A stretch of 64,000 nt of DNA from Veillonella parvula DSM 2008 (GTDB taxonomy: Bacteria; Bacillota; Negativicutes; Veillonellales; Veillonellaceae): NCBI RefSeq assembly GCF_000024945.1, contig NC_013520.1, positions 358,001 through 422,000 on the forward strand. The letters are read 5' to 3'. Positions within the stretch are counted from its first letter, which is position 1. Each line of letters starts with the position of its first letter. Made by a program: the position numbers and the translations under genes. The notes beneath the pieces were generated by a model, which made no database searches, had not been told where the DNA came from, and saw nothing but the letters and a program-made list of their open reading frames with translations. Positions 29,138-38,307 of this stretch are shown here, piece by piece.

Positions 29138-29794
29138 ATGTTAGATTATTTATTGCAGATTATCCCAACCATCGCTGATGGTTTAAAGGTAACCGTATCG
29201 CTATTCTGTATTGTATGGATTTTATCTATTCCTGGGGGTATTTTAATGGCTATGTTACGCCTATCTAAATTGCCTTTAGTAGATAAGTTTGTTGATGCTT
29301 TCGTGTATTTGATGCGGGGCACACCGTTGATGCTACAAATTTTATTCGTCTATTATGCATTGCCAATCATCACAGACGGTGCCATTCAAATGGATGATGC
29401 GACGGCAGCAGTTCTTACCTTCGTCTTAAACTACGCAGCTTATTTATGTGAAATTTTCCGTGGGGGGATTCAATCCATCTCTCGTGGTCAATACGAAGGG
29501 GCAAAGGTTCTTGGTTTTACCTATGCACAAACTATGCGTAAGATCATCTTGCCACAAATGTTTAAACGTGTATTGCCTCCTCTTGCGAATGAGACGATTA
29601 ACTTATTGAAAGATACATCTCTCGTGTATGTATTGGCGATGAATGATATCTTGCGTATTACAAAATCTATCGTACAACGTGATTTTGATATTTCTGCATT
29701 CCTCGTGGCAGCATTATTCTACTTAATCTTTACCTTTATTTTAACGAATATCTTCAACTACTTAGAACGAAGATTTGCTGTATACGAAGATTAA
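29138..29794 (+). CDS. Polar amino-acid ABC transporter permease
   Basis: A membrane subunit of about 218 residues with five or so spans and the EAA loop typical of HisM/GlnP permeases (GGIQSISRGQYEGAKVLGFTYAQTMRKIILPQ). The ATG at 29,138 follows AAGGAG; an upstream in-frame ATG at 29,078 would read through the intercistronic hairpin and is rejected. Only one permease gene is present, so it should act as a homodimer with the ATPase encoded downstream. Confidence 0.92.
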   Translation: MLDYLLQIIPTIADGLKVTVSLFCIVWILSIPGGILMAMLRLSKLPLVDKFVDAFVYLMRGTPLMLQILFVYYALPIITDGAIQMDDATAAVLTFVLNYAAYLCEIFRGGIQSISRGQYEGAKVLGFTYAQTMRKIILPQMFKRVLPPLANETINLLKDTSLVYVLAMNDILRITKSIVQRDFDISAFLVAALFYLIFTFILTNIFNYLERRFAVYED

Positions 29795-29836
29795 TCTAAT
29801 TCTATGGTAGTTTGTCATATGTAATGATGTAGCTAG

Positions 29837-29905
29837 TTTTATAGGTAAGATATTTTTATTTGATGTCTATAGATGCGATTTTATAGATGAGATATCTTTA
29901 CTTGA
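29837..29905 (+). repeat. Imperfect 27-bp direct repeat between permease and ATPase genes
   Basis: Two copies (29837-29863 and 29879-29905), beginning TTTTATAG and ending TTGA, match at about 22 of 27 positions. They lie 42 bp apart start to start in a 153-bp gap that is unusually long for this operon. Confidence 0.7.
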
Positions 29906-29947
29906 GGCGCTAGTTATATACTTAATATGACGATGTAAGAGGTACTT

Positions 29948-30703
29948 ATGACATTTGTAAATATGGAGCGTATTGAAAAACGCTTTAATAATCAAACCGT
30001 ATTGCGCGATGTGTCGCTCAAAATGAATAGAGGCGAAATCGTTTCTATTATCGGACCTTCTGGTTCTGGTAAATCTACATTTTTACGCTGCTTGGGTCAG
30101 TTAGAAACGATTGATGGAGGCTCTATTACCGTTGATGGTACGATTCTTGCTAGTACTGAAAATGGGGTTGTAAAATACGCCTCTCCTCAAACTCAGCATG
30201 AATTATTGCTCCGCATGGGTATGGTATTCCAATCTTTCAATTTGTTCCCGCATATGACGGTATTAGATAATATTATGATTGCTCCACGTATGGTAAAAGG
30301 TATGAAAGATGACGAAATCTCACCGATTGCAGAGCAATTACTCAATAAAGTAGGATTATGGGAAAAACGAGATATGTATCCATCTCGCTTGTCTGGCGGT
30401 CAGCAACAGCGTGTAGCTATTGCCCGTGCGCTAGCGATGAATCCAGAAATCATGCTTTTTGATGAACCCACATCTGCCCTTGATCCTGAGCTTACTGGTG
30501 AGGTTCTTAAGACAATCAAACAATTGGCGGACGATCACATGACGATGATTATCGTAACTCATGAAATGAACTTTGCTCGTGAAGTATCGGATCGTGTTAT
30601 CTTTATGGCTGATGGTGTTATTCAAGAAGAAGGAACACCAGAACAAATTTTTAATCATCCGCAGAACGAAAGAACGAAAGCGTTCTTGGATAATATGTTA
30701 TAG
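29948..30703 (+). CDS. Polar amino-acid ABC transporter ATP-binding protein (GlnQ-like)
   Basis: ATPase subunit powering the importer. In its 251 residues are Walker [10 protein letters not shown], a Q-loop region ([16 protein letters not shown]), the signature LSGGQQQR, Walker [16 protein letters not shown] and an H-loop (VTHEMNFA). An insert after Walker A (residues about 55-80) makes it slightly longer than GlnQ (240). A secreted protein of unknown function follows after 8 bp and is presumably co-transcribed. Confidence 0.94.
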   Translation: MTFVNMERIEKRFNNQTVLRDVSLKMNRGEIVSIIGPSGSGKSTFLRCLGQLETIDGGSITVDGTILASTENGVVKYASPQTQHELLLRMGMVFQSFNLFPHMTVLDNIMIAPRMVKGMKDDEISPIAEQLLNKVGLWEKRDMYPSRLSGGQQQRVAIARALAMNPEIMLFDEPTSALDPELTGEVLKTIKQLADDHMTMIIVTHEMNFAREVSDRVIFMADGVIQEEGTPEQIFNHPQNERTKAFLDNML

Positions 30704-30711
30704 GAGGTTCT

Positions 30712-31983
30712 ATGAAGTTACGTTTATTTGCGGCAACCTTAGCTGTCATGGCTTTGGGAACGACTTCTATTATGGCAGAAGATTTACAGAAGACGCCTGA
30801 TACACCTTTATCTATTGTGGAATCTCAGAAGGATTCCGCATCTATTTTGCCAGAACAATACAAATCCTATGCTACTAAGATGAACACGGTGGTGAAGGAT
30901 TACAAAAATGGTTATATGTTCTCGATTCCTTGGCGTGTAGCTGATGGCGTTATGTTAGATATGGATGTGCGTAGTGAAAGTGAACATATTCAAGGATATT
31001 CCTTCAATTTAGCGGGCCCTACGCAAGAGGATTCCTATACAGTATCTTTTACTAAGCGCAATAATACACCACAAGAAGGAATATCTCAAAAAGAATGGAA
31101 TACGACTTGGTATGGTGTACCTATTAAGGGCATGTCTAATGAGGAGTATTTAAATATCTGGCGCCAACATAGCAATAACTTTGAGCATAATGATATTGTT
31201 GGTGGATTCTTTGCTAAGAAAGGTGCAGTTTCCGCACGCTGGGATAAGAGTACACCAAAATCTTATGCAGATATGACATCTACAGAGCCGGTTCAGTCTG
31301 TATTTGAAGCAGAATTTATCATGGAGAAAGATCCAACTCATCGGTACAATTTGTCTAGTACGTATGCACCTGTTCGTGCAGAGTTTATGGAGCTAGGTTT
31401 GATGGAGCATACAATTCCATCCTTTGAATTGATCAATAAGCGCGGTTCTAATGCTATTAAAGGGGTAAAAAAAATATTAACCGGCACAAGCGATATCAGT
31501 GTTGCAGAAGGTATCAAATTTACCTATCCAAAAGGTTTCACCCGTCTTAATGAAAAAGGTAAGATTGCTTTCACTAAACATAATGTACGCCTTGACATTG
31601 AGTCCTTTACAATTCCAGTACAAGCTGTTAGTTCCGGCATGCCAACTATGATGGGCAAGCAAATGCTTGGTGACTATTATCTTAAACAATTGGTTGATGT
31701 GAACAAGGCCACGATTACTCGTTATGAAACGCATATCATTGACGGTAATGTAATGTTCTATTTGGCGGGCCATATGAAAAATCCAAATACGTCTGATACA
31801 GCTGTAGCGGAACCAGTATCCTTTGGCGCAACAATTATTCTTGGCAATGAAGGTAATGTAGCAGTAGCTCGAATGATTGGTCCATCCGGTAGTAATCTTG
31901 CTACTCAGGAACTTATAGATGTATTAGATGGTTTTAGATTGACTACTACACTTAATACAAACCAATCGTCTCAGGTTCTTTAA
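30712..31983 (+). CDS. Secreted protein of unknown function
   Basis: A 423-residue protein with a clear signal peptide (LRLFAATLAVMALGTTSIMA, cleavage near MAED). The mature part shows two similar halves built of an alpha/beta pattern (YMFSIPWRVADGVMLDMDVR early, IKFTYPKGFTRLNEKGKIAFTKHNVRLDIESF late). This recalls short domains of periplasmic proteins that pair with lipoproteins, but I do not recognise a family. Its ATG is 8 bp after the ABC ATPase gene with GGAGG in between, so it is coupled to the amino-acid importer. Whether it assists uptake is unknown. Confidence 0.65.
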   Translation: MKLRLFAATLAVMALGTTSIMAEDLQKTPDTPLSIVESQKDSASILPEQYKSYATKMNTVVKDYKNGYMFSIPWRVADGVMLDMDVRSESEHIQGYSFNLAGPTQEDSYTVSFTKRNNTPQEGISQKEWNTTWYGVPIKGMSNEEYLNIWRQHSNNFEHNDIVGGFFAKKGAVSARWDKSTPKSYADMTSTEPVQSVFEAEFIMEKDPTHRYNLSSTYAPVRAEFMELGLMEHTIPSFELINKRGSNAIKGVKKILTGTSDISVAEGIKFTYPKGFTRLNEKGKIAFTKHNVRLDIESFTIPVQAVSSGMPTMMGKQMLGDYYLKQLVDVNKATITRYETHIIDGNVMFYLAGHMKNPNTSDTAVAEPVSFGATIILGNEGNVAVARMIGPSGSNLATQELIDVLDGFRLTTTLNTNQSSQVL

Positions 31984-32118
31984 TATACGCATAATATTCT
32001 TTTATTTGTATAATTCTGTACGATTTGTGCTATAATGTAATAAATCCTCAGAAAAAAGAGGAGTTTTCCTTGATGGTCTAGAATATATTAGTATAGGCTA
32101 AACGATATTTGATCATAT

Positions 32119-32147
32119 CCCCTTTGAGGGATTAGGAATAGGAGGGG
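32119..32147 (+). promoter_or_regulatory. SD-sequestering alternative hairpin in the usp leader
   Basis: CCCCT at 32119-32123 can pair locally with AGGG (32127-32130) or with the SD itself (AGGGG 32143-32147). These are mutually exclusive pairings just before the usp start at 32,153. TATAAT at 32031-32036 upstream is a likely promoter. Confidence 0.45.
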
Positions 32148-32152
32148 TTATT

Positions 32153-32599
32153 ATGGTTACCTACAAAACTATTGTCGTACCTACTGATGGTTCTGAAAAT
32201 GCTAAACGTGCGTTGGAACATGCTCTCGCTGTAGCGGATCGCAACCAAGCTGAATTGATTGTTGTTCACGTTGCAAATATTGTGTCTGCTATTTCCAATT
32301 TTGATCAAACACCAATTTCTGGTGGATATGTATCTGAGCAAATTGCTGAGGATATGGAAGAAACTGGTAAGGAAATTCTTAATGATGTAGTGAAAGAAAT
32401 TCCTGCAGGCGTAAAAGTTAAAAGCGTATTTGAAGTTGGCTCCCCTGGACCTGCACTACTTGCAGTGGCAAAAAAATATAATGCTGATCTCATCGTAATG
32501 GGTAGCCGTGGTCTTGGCCCTTTGAAAGGCTTATTCATGGGTAGCGTAAGTAGCTATGTAACTAGCCACTCCACTTGCCCTGTATTAATCATTAAATAA
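32153..32599 (+). CDS. Universal stress protein (UspA family)
   Basis: A 148-residue cytosolic Usp domain. The nucleotide-binding signature is complete (VMGSRGLGPLKGLFMGSVSSYV, i.e. G-x2-G-x9-G-S), as is the N-terminal VVPTDGSENAKRAL, so it should belong to the ATP-binding branch. GGAGGGG precedes the ATG. It is a single-gene unit with a long leader and a strong terminator. Target or ligand cannot be read from the sequence. Confidence 0.93.
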   Translation: MVTYKTIVVPTDGSENAKRALEHALAVADRNQAELIVVHVANIVSAISNFDQTPISGGYVSEQIAEDMEETGKEILNDVVKEIPAGVKVKSVFEVGSPGPALLAVAKKYNADLIVMGSRGLGPLKGLFMGSVSSYVTSHSTCPVLIIK

Positions 32600-32630
32600 T
32601 TTATATCTTATATTTTATATAGATATGATA

Positions 32631-32666
32631 AAAAAAGAGACTTTGGTTTCTCAAAGTCTCTTTTTT
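32631..32666 (+). terminator. Intrinsic terminator after usp
   Basis: A perfect 15-bp stem (32631-32645 with 32652-32666) with a six-base loop ends in TTTTTT. Confidence 0.92.
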
Positions 32667-32791
32667 ATGTTAAAAATGATATAATGTCTATATGTATGCC
32701 ATATATATTGGTGTTATACGTTAAGACGTATCGATTAGTGACATAGAAGAGCTACAAAAAAGAATGGATAGGATTAAAAAAGGGGGATTAT

Positions 32792-33082
32792 ATGACCGAC
32801 AAACAAGAATCATTGCTGAAGCTAGCAGAACTGTTTAAAATCTTGGGTGATCCTACACGCCTTAAAATAGTAGAGCTATTACTAGAAAATGAAATGTGTG
32901 TTAATCACATTGCAGAAACCATGGAGATGGGACAATCTGCTATTTCTCATCAATTGCGTGTATTGCGCCAAGCGCGCCTTGTTACATATCGTAAAGATGG
33001 GAAAACAGCATACTATTCTCTAAACGATGATCATGTTGAATGTTTAGTTCGCATGGGGATGGAACACGTAGCTCATCAATAA
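32792..33082 (+). CDS. ArsR/SmtB-family metal-sensing repressor
   Basis: A 96-residue winged-helix repressor (LFKILGDPTRLKIVELLLENEMCVNHIAETMEM, then SAISHQLRVLRQARLV). The C-terminal helix reads DDHVECLVRMGMEHVAHQ, which fits the D-x-H-x10-H-x2-H pattern of the zinc-binding alpha-5 site in SmtB/CzrA sensors. The alpha-3 Cys-x-Cys site of arsenic and cadmium sensors is absent (MCVN has a single Cys). No metal transporter is adjacent and it is closed by a terminator, so its targets lie elsewhere or it regulates itself. Confidence 0.88.
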   Translation: MTDKQESLLKLAELFKILGDPTRLKIVELLLENEMCVNHIAETMEMGQSAISHQLRVLRQARLVTYRKDGKTAYYSLNDDHVECLVRMGMEHVAHQ

Positions 33083-33164
33083 TTAAGAATGTAATTATTT
33101 AAAGTCTCATTATAAGATATGAGCCTATGATACACTTATAAGTATTTTAGCCTCAAAATATAAT

Positions 33165-33194
33165 AAAAGGAGCCCTTTTAGAGGGCTCCTTTTT
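33165..33194. terminator. Bidirectional terminator between arsR-type gene and AEC permease
   Basis: An 11-bp stem (AAAAGGAGCCC 33165-33175 with 33183-33193) with A-run and T-run flanks. Confidence 0.88.
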
Positions 33195-33211
33195 GTATAG
33201 GTGTACTCGTA

Positions 33212-34204
33212 TCAATATAATGGGAAGAGAAAATAGGCTATAGTAATAAACAGTGGCATTGTTATAGCGGATAAAATAGTTGTGCCCATTACGATTTGTG
33301 TAGCATATTCTGGATTATTCTTCATTTCAATAGCAATAAGAGACATATTGATAGCGGTAGGTACGCTGTAGGTTATGATGATAGTTTGCGCCGCTATTGG
33401 ATGCATAGGTCCATAGAACATAATGAATAATATAGTAATACCAGCTGCTAGGAGTGGACTTACAACGAGTCGTAATGTGGTAGCAAGCATGACATCCATC
33501 TTAAAGAAGTTTAGCGGTGTTCTATTAATTTGAACACCCAAGGCAATCATAGCGACGCCAACGAAAGCATTGGCAAATATATTGAGCGGTGCAAAGAAGA
33601 AGAGACCGTGTAAATCGAAAGGGAGTAGGTGGCAAAGTAGCGCCAGTGGGATAGCATATACCATGGGCATGTGGAATACGACTTTTAGTGCATCCCGAGG
33701 GGTTAATCGTCCTGCTCCCGCTTGGTAGAAACCGTAGGTATTACTGCTAATAGTTTGTATGATCATGATAGATACAACACTCACTAAACCTAGATTAGCA
33801 TAGGGGGTAGCACCATCGATGACGTATGGAATGTTAGTAAATACAAAGATAGCAAGGGCGACACCCATATTCCCAACGTTATTAAACATAACGCAGTTTT
33901 TTAAGGTTGCAATCTTAGCCACATCATATCCTTGCATCTTACCTACCACATCTGAAAGGATGGAGTTTAGTATGAGTACACAGAGCGCACAGAATACAAT
34001 TTCCAAAGTACCTGAGTTAAGTTTAGCTTCATACATCGCTCGAAATATAAAGGTAGGTAACAATATATAAAAGTTTAGTTTACTCAGCGTATATAGATCG
34101 AGTTTAAATCTTCTATCTAATATAAATCCCACGCCTATAAGTACTAAGATAGGGACCATAGAATTCATAAAAATATGGCCTACTAATTCGAATAGATTCA
34201 TCAT
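33212..34204 (-). CDS. AEC-family transporter (malate/auxin-efflux-type permease)
   Basis: A 330-residue membrane protein with about ten hydrophobic spans in two repeats. Characteristic are the paired half-helices of the AEC fold: NNVGNMGVALAIF in the first half and TIIITYSVPTAINMSLIAIEM in the second. Bacterial members include malate permeases, attractive for a lactate/malate-using Veillonella, but substrate is not determinable here. Two adjacent ATGs (34,204 and 34,201) follow an AGGTGAG SD. It is transcribed away from modA. Confidence 0.85.
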   Translation of the reverse strand: MMNLFELVGHIFMNSMVPILVLIGVGFILDRRFKLDLYTLSKLNFYILLPTFIFRAMYEAKLNSGTLEIVFCALCVLILNSILSDVVGKMQGYDVAKIATLKNCVMFNNVGNMGVALAIFVFTNIPYVIDGATPYANLGLVSVVSIMIIQTISSNTYGFYQAGAGRLTPRDALKVVFHMPMVYAIPLALLCHLLPFDLHGLFFFAPLNIFANAFVGVAMIALGVQINRTPLNFFKMDVMLATTLRLVVSPLLAAGITILFIMFYGPMHPIAAQTIIITYSVPTAINMSLIAIEMKNNPEYATQIVMGTTILSAITMPLFITIAYFLFPLY

Positions 34205-34583
34205 CTCACCTAGAGTTTTTCTTTAATATATTAGTTAATATATAAGGCATAGTTTTAGTTTATCGTATAACTATATGTAGTAAATATACAGTTGTTTTAT
34301 ATAAGCTGTAAGTGAATAAGTTTTCTAAAATATTTTTATCCTTTATAGTATTATCATACCATAGTATCTATTGTTTGGGGCTTAAAAATTTATTGATTAT
34401 TATTACTTATCATAATCATCAGAAATATCTATGTAGAATGTGATTTTAGTATACGATTTCAACCATCGATTTATAGTATAATATGTATATGTTGTATATT
34501 TCAGTTTGTTAGTACGCGAAGTGTCTCTAGGTATTACCATGGCGTTTACAGTATGGCGTTTTAAGGGATGCACAGGAGGAATT
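34205..34583. other. Divergent intergenic region AEC permease / modA
   Basis: About 380 bp, very AT-rich. It holds a TATAAT at 34477-34482 toward modA and a short direct repeat ATGGCGTTTA / ATGGCGTTTT about 14 bp apart near 34540-34563. I saw no convincing ModE-type operator or Moco riboswitch. Confidence 0.5.
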
Positions 34584-35372
34584 ATGAAACGAATTTTATT
34601 AGTATTAATGAGCGTTTTCATGCTTGCTTTTTTAGTAGGTTGTGGTAATGATGCAAGTAAACCAACTGAGTCAGCTAAACCAAGTACATCTGAAAAGATT
34701 ACTGTACAAGCTGCAGCAAGCCTTAAAGGTGCTCTTACAGAATTGGCTGATGCTTACAAAAAAAGCCATAACTTAGCGGATGATCAAATCGCTATTAACT
34801 TCGCTGGTTCTGGTACATTACGTCAACAAATCGAACAAGGTGCACCAGCTAGTTTATTTATTTCTGCTGACGAGAAAAATATGAAAATGTTACAAGAAAA
34901 AGATTTGGTAACTGATGTAAAACCATTCGTAACTAATGAACTCGTTCTCGTAGTTCCAAAAGGTCAACCTAAGGTTGAGCTAAATCAAATCGCTACAGTA
35001 AAGCGTATCGTATTGGGCAATCCTGAAACAGTACCAGCTGGTAACTATGGTAAACAAGTATTAACAAAACTAGGCGTTTGGGAACAGGTCGAACCTAATG
35101 TAGTATACGCTAAAGATGTAAAAGCTGTAACAGCTTCCATTAGCCAAGGTGCTGGAGATGCTGGTTTCATCTATAAAACTGATGCTATCGCAGCGGGTGA
35201 TGCAGTTGAAATCTCTGCAGTAACACCGGCTGATTCCCATGATCCAGTTATCTATCCAATCGGTATTATTAAAAAATATGACAACGCATTGGCAAAAGAC
35301 TTCTACCAATACGTAATGAGCCCAGAAGGCCAAAAAGTATTAGAAAAATACGGTTTCTCTACTTCTAAATAA
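34584..35372 (+). CDS. modA: Molybdate ABC transporter, substrate-binding lipoprotein
   Basis: Binds molybdate (possibly tungstate) outside the membrane. About 262 residues: signal with lipobox FLVGC, then ITVQAAASLKGALTELADAYKK, INFAGSGTLRQQIEQGAPASLFISA (oxyanion-binding Ser and backbone), GNPETVPAGNYGKQVL and a C-terminal SPEGQKVLEKYGF, all classical ModA blocks. The ATG at 34,584 follows AGGAGG; the upstream in-frame ATG at 34,506 is not used. It heads modABC and supplies Mo for the hydroxylase encoded 25 kb away. Confidence 0.93.
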   Translation: MKRILLVLMSVFMLAFLVGCGNDASKPTESAKPSTSEKITVQAAASLKGALTELADAYKKSHNLADDQIAINFAGSGTLRQQIEQGAPASLFISADEKNMKMLQEKDLVTDVKPFVTNELVLVVPKGQPKVELNQIATVKRIVLGNPETVPAGNYGKQVLTKLGVWEQVEPNVVYAKDVKAVTASISQGAGDAGFIYKTDAIAAGDAVEISAVTPADSHDPVIYPIGIIKKYDNALAKDFYQYVMSPEGQKVLEKYGFSTSK

Positions 35373-35380
35373 GAGTAAAG

Positions 35381-35405
35381 CGCTAGCTTTCAGGGCTAGC
35401 GTTTT
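35381..35405 (+). terminator. Hairpin between modA and modB
   Basis: A 7-bp core stem (CGCTAGC 35381-35387 with 35395-35401) followed by GTTTTC. It is a probable partial terminator that would favour modA over modBC, and 200 bp without a gene follow it. Confidence 0.6.
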
Positions 35406-35611
35406 CTTATGATACAATAGAGATATTATTGATATTACTAATCTTATGATTGCCCACTGTATGCTTTTTCTTTTACTCATTTGTAGTGATGAGCACTTAA
35501 TAATCTAACATATGATATGATTTTGGGCATATAATTTGTTTGAAAAGTATTTTTGAATTAATGGATATAGCACATACTTTAGAGTTGTTGTGTATAGAAA
35601 GGGGGCGTGAC

Positions 35612-36280
35612 ATGAGTCCATTATGGCTGTCGCTATGGGTGGCAAGTATAGCCCTTATTATAGTTATTTTAAGTGGCTTAGCGACTTGTTACTGGATGAA
35701 CCGTTGCAAGTGGGGTGGTATTGCCATTCTTGATGCACTTATTACCTTGCCACTTGTACTGCCTCCGGTAGTTGTTGGTTTTGCGTTACTTATGGTATTT
35801 ACTCCAGGTTATGCGTTTGGTGCTTGGCTTGAAGCTCATGGTATGAGTGTTGTTTTTGCTGCATCCGGTGCCGTGATAGCCTCCTCTGTAATTGCATTTC
35901 CGTTGTTTTATCAAACGGTGCGTTCAGCATTGCAATCCGTCGATCATAATATGGAGGACGTAGCGCGTACATTAGGTGCTTCAGAGTTACGTATCTTTTT
36001 TACTATCTCCGTACCACTCGCTTGGAAAGGCATTTTGACGGGCAGTATTTTAGCCTTCTGTCGTGCTATGGGCGAGTTCGGTGCTACCATTTTGATTGCA
36101 GGCAATATTCCAAAGGTAACGCGCACCATGCCACTTGCTATCTACTCTTACGTAGAGGCAGGGCAGTACATGGATGCTTTTGAATTAGTTATCTATATTT
36201 GTGTGCTCACATTGGCATTGTTGAGTGGAATTCACCTCATCACAAAGGGGTCCTTGTTCCGTCACATTGATAATAATTAG
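35612..36280 (+). CDS. modB: Molybdate ABC transporter permease
   Basis: About 222 residues with five to six membrane spans and the ModB/CysT EAA motif (DHNMEDVARTLGASELRIFFTISVPLAWKGILTG), plus the characteristic ITLPLVLPPVVVGF and RAMGEFGATILIAGNIP. The ATG at 35,612 follows GGGGG; upstream in-frame starts at 35,540 and 35,561 would add residues not found in ModB. modC follows 8 bp downstream. Confidence 0.93.
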   Translation: MSPLWLSLWVASIALIIVILSGLATCYWMNRCKWGGIAILDALITLPLVLPPVVVGFALLMVFTPGYAFGAWLEAHGMSVVFAASGAVIASSVIAFPLFYQTVRSALQSVDHNMEDVARTLGASELRIFFTISVPLAWKGILTGSILAFCRAMGEFGATILIAGNIPKVTRTMPLAIYSYVEAGQYMDAFELVIYICVLTLALLSGIHLITKGSLFRHIDNN

Positions 36281-36288
36281 GAGGTCCG

Positions 36289-36918
36289 ATGATTACATTT
36301 TCCTTTACCGTAGCTAGACCTTCTGTGACTGTGAAAGCCGATGGGGTACTTCCTTCTGGTATTACCGTTTTGACAGGTCAATCCGGCAGTGGTAAAAGTA
36401 CTTTCATTAAATGCATTGCAGGACTTGTAAAACCCACTACAGGTAGTATTCACTGTAATGAAACAACGTGGGTGGATCGAGATAATAAGATTTGGGTTCC
36501 CGCTCAAAAACGTCAGGTAGGCTATATGCCACAAGGCAACATCGTATTCCCTCATTTGTCTGTGGAACATAATATTACCTATAGCAAACGAGGCACACCT
36601 GACATGTGCAATAGTCTATTGCAGCGTTTAGGCCTTGAGAAATATCGCAAAACGAAGGCTGGCAGCCTGTCTGGTGGCGAACAGCAACGAGTTGCTTTGG
36701 GACGTGCGCTCTACTCTAAACCGACTATCTTGCTTCTCGATGAGCCTTTATCTGCTTTAGATTGGAACTTGCGAAAGCATGTGCGCGAAGATTTGGTGTC
36801 CATTATTCGCGAGTGGGATGTACCTTGTGTATGGGTTACCCATGATGAAAGCGAAGCCGAAATGGTTGGAGATCGGCACTGGACCTGTGAAGACGGAATT
36901 ATTACAATTCCTAAATAA
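36289..36918 (+). CDS. modC: Molybdate ABC transporter ATP-binding protein, short form
   Basis: A 209-residue ATPase with Walker A GQSGSGKST, Q-loop (YMPQGNIVFPHLSVEHNI), signature LSGGEQQRVALGRAL, Walker B ILLLDEPLSALDW and H-loop VTHDESEAEMV. It ends right after the ATPase core and lacks the C-terminal MOP domain that E. coli ModC (about 350 residues) uses to sense molybdate, so feedback by that route is not expected. AGGAGG precedes the start. Confidence 0.92.
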   Translation: MITFSFTVARPSVTVKADGVLPSGITVLTGQSGSGKSTFIKCIAGLVKPTTGSIHCNETTWVDRDNKIWVPAQKRQVGYMPQGNIVFPHLSVEHNITYSKRGTPDMCNSLLQRLGLEKYRKTKAGSLSGGEQQRVALGRALYSKPTILLLDEPLSALDWNLRKHVREDLVSIIREWDVPCVWVTHDESEAEMVGDRHWTCEDGIITIPK

Positions 36919-36940
36919 GGAGAAGTCTAATAAAAATATA

Positions 36941-37027
36941 AAACACCTTCATAAACGTTATCATATGATATATGCTATTCAACTTGAATAGGGTCTCATT
37001 TTGATGACTATTTGTGAAGGTGTTTTT
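36941..37027 (+). terminator. Long-loop terminator after modC
   Basis: An 11-bp stem (AAACACCTTCA 36941-36951 with 37015-37025) with a 63-nt loop ends in TTTTT. Confidence 0.65.
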
Positions 37028-37085
37028 GCTATTACTATAATCTTTATTATTGATTTAGTATATGCACATTACGTTTTAGTTGTTG

Positions 37086-38282
37086 TTACTGTTTAATTTC
37101 TGCAGATGTGTGTGCTGTTTTACTTATAAATCCAATGATAGCTGTAACGACAAATGCCATTGTAAAGGTTGGTAATGTGGCACCTATTGTGCTTTCACTA
37201 TGTAACATATAGTGGTATAAACCAACAGATACCGCCCAAATAAGACCTCGTACGAGATAAGCCGATAGTGTTTGTACTTGTTGGCGATTGATAAAGTAGT
37301 CCGCCAATAAGATGGCAATCATCGGCGCAAATACAGAGCCGATGAGGTATAGGAAGTCTGTAATATCGTCCATCGGATACAAGATAGCTGCAATAGTGCC
37401 AACAATTGTAACAATAACTGCAATGCCCTTACTAGATGCACTATTATAGATGGTGGTGCTAGAAACACCTGCAGAGTAAGCGTCCATAAAGGTTGTAGTG
37501 ACAGTAGAGAAGATAATTACGAGGAGCCCTGCTAGGCCAAGGCCTGCATTCATCATAATGGTAATAATAGAGTCTCCACCACCAAAGATGGCCGCACTAA
37601 GACCTAAGGTATACATGACGATACTCGTTACCGTGTAGATTGTAGCACTTGTAAGTGATGCGGTGAAAGGATGTTTACTTTCACGCGTATAGTCACTGAT
37701 GAGGGGCAGCCAAGATAATGGCATAGCAATCGATAATTCGAGGGCGGCTATAAAGCTCATTGAGCCATCTGAAACAAGGTTGCTTTCACTAGGCCATTGA
37801 GCGATCATATGCATCCCCATATAAAAGGTAAGACTTAGTAATAAAAGAGATACGATGGCTTGCACATAACCCGTATTATGGAGGCCGATGAAGAGCCACA
37901 AAATGACGAGGGCCCCGATGGCAATGGTCCAAATCAAAGGTGATAGAGGTGCCAGTGTTTGTAAGGCTAACATGGCATCGTAAATCATGATACTGGTCCA
38001 ACCGATGAGTTGGAGCATATTTAAAAAGGCAAAGCCCTTTGCTCCTAATGGTCCAAAGCTAAAAGCGGTAGTATTCATACTACCTTGCCGGAGCCGACCA
38101 CCGATGAGACCAGCCCCAAAGAGTAGTATGCCGCCGATAATATGACCTAAGATGATGGCATAGAGACCTTGTGTAAGTCCTAAGGGAGCCAGATAGGTAC
38201 CGGTCATAATTTCTGCAATCGATAGAGCGGCACCGAACCATATCATGGCAAATTGTGGTTGTGTGATGTGTGTATTTTTCAT
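37086..38282 (-). CDS. cytX: Hydroxymethylpyrimidine permease of the purine-cytosine family
   Basis: A 398-residue transporter with about 12 spans of the NCS1 (cytosine/purine/thiamine-precursor) family. The N-terminal MIWFGAALSIAEIMTGTYLAPLG and the TTFMDAYSAGVS stretch are typical of CytX. The TPP riboswitch in its leader identifies it as a thiamine-related importer, most likely of hydroxymethylpyrimidine. The ATG at 38,282 follows AAGGAGG. It is divergent from the thiW-thiD-thiME operon, which carries its own TPP switch. Confidence 0.9.
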   Translation of the reverse strand: MKNTHITQPQFAMIWFGAALSIAEIMTGTYLAPLGLTQGLYAIILGHIIGGILLFGAGLIGGRLRQGSMNTTAFSFGPLGAKGFAFLNMLQLIGWTSIMIYDAMLALQTLAPLSPLIWTIAIGALVILWLFIGLHNTGYVQAIVSLLLLSLTFYMGMHMIAQWPSESNLVSDGSMSFIAALELSIAMPLSWLPLISDYTRESKHPFTASLTSATIYTVTSIVMYTLGLSAAIFGGGDSIITIMMNAGLGLAGLLVIIFSTVTTTFMDAYSAGVSSTTIYNSASSKGIAVIVTIVGTIAAILYPMDDITDFLYLIGSVFAPMIAILLADYFINRQQVQTLSAYLVRGLIWAVSVGLYHYMLHSESTIGATLPTFTMAFVVTAIIGFISKTAHTSAEIKQ

Positions 38283-38307
38283 ACGTCCTCCTTGCCAGGA
38301 AGTCATA

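Noticed and set aside
34205-34583. ModE operator or Moco riboswitch before modA
   Set aside because: TATATAA-like stretches occur but do not make a proper inverted repeat, and conserved Moco riboswitch blocks were not found.
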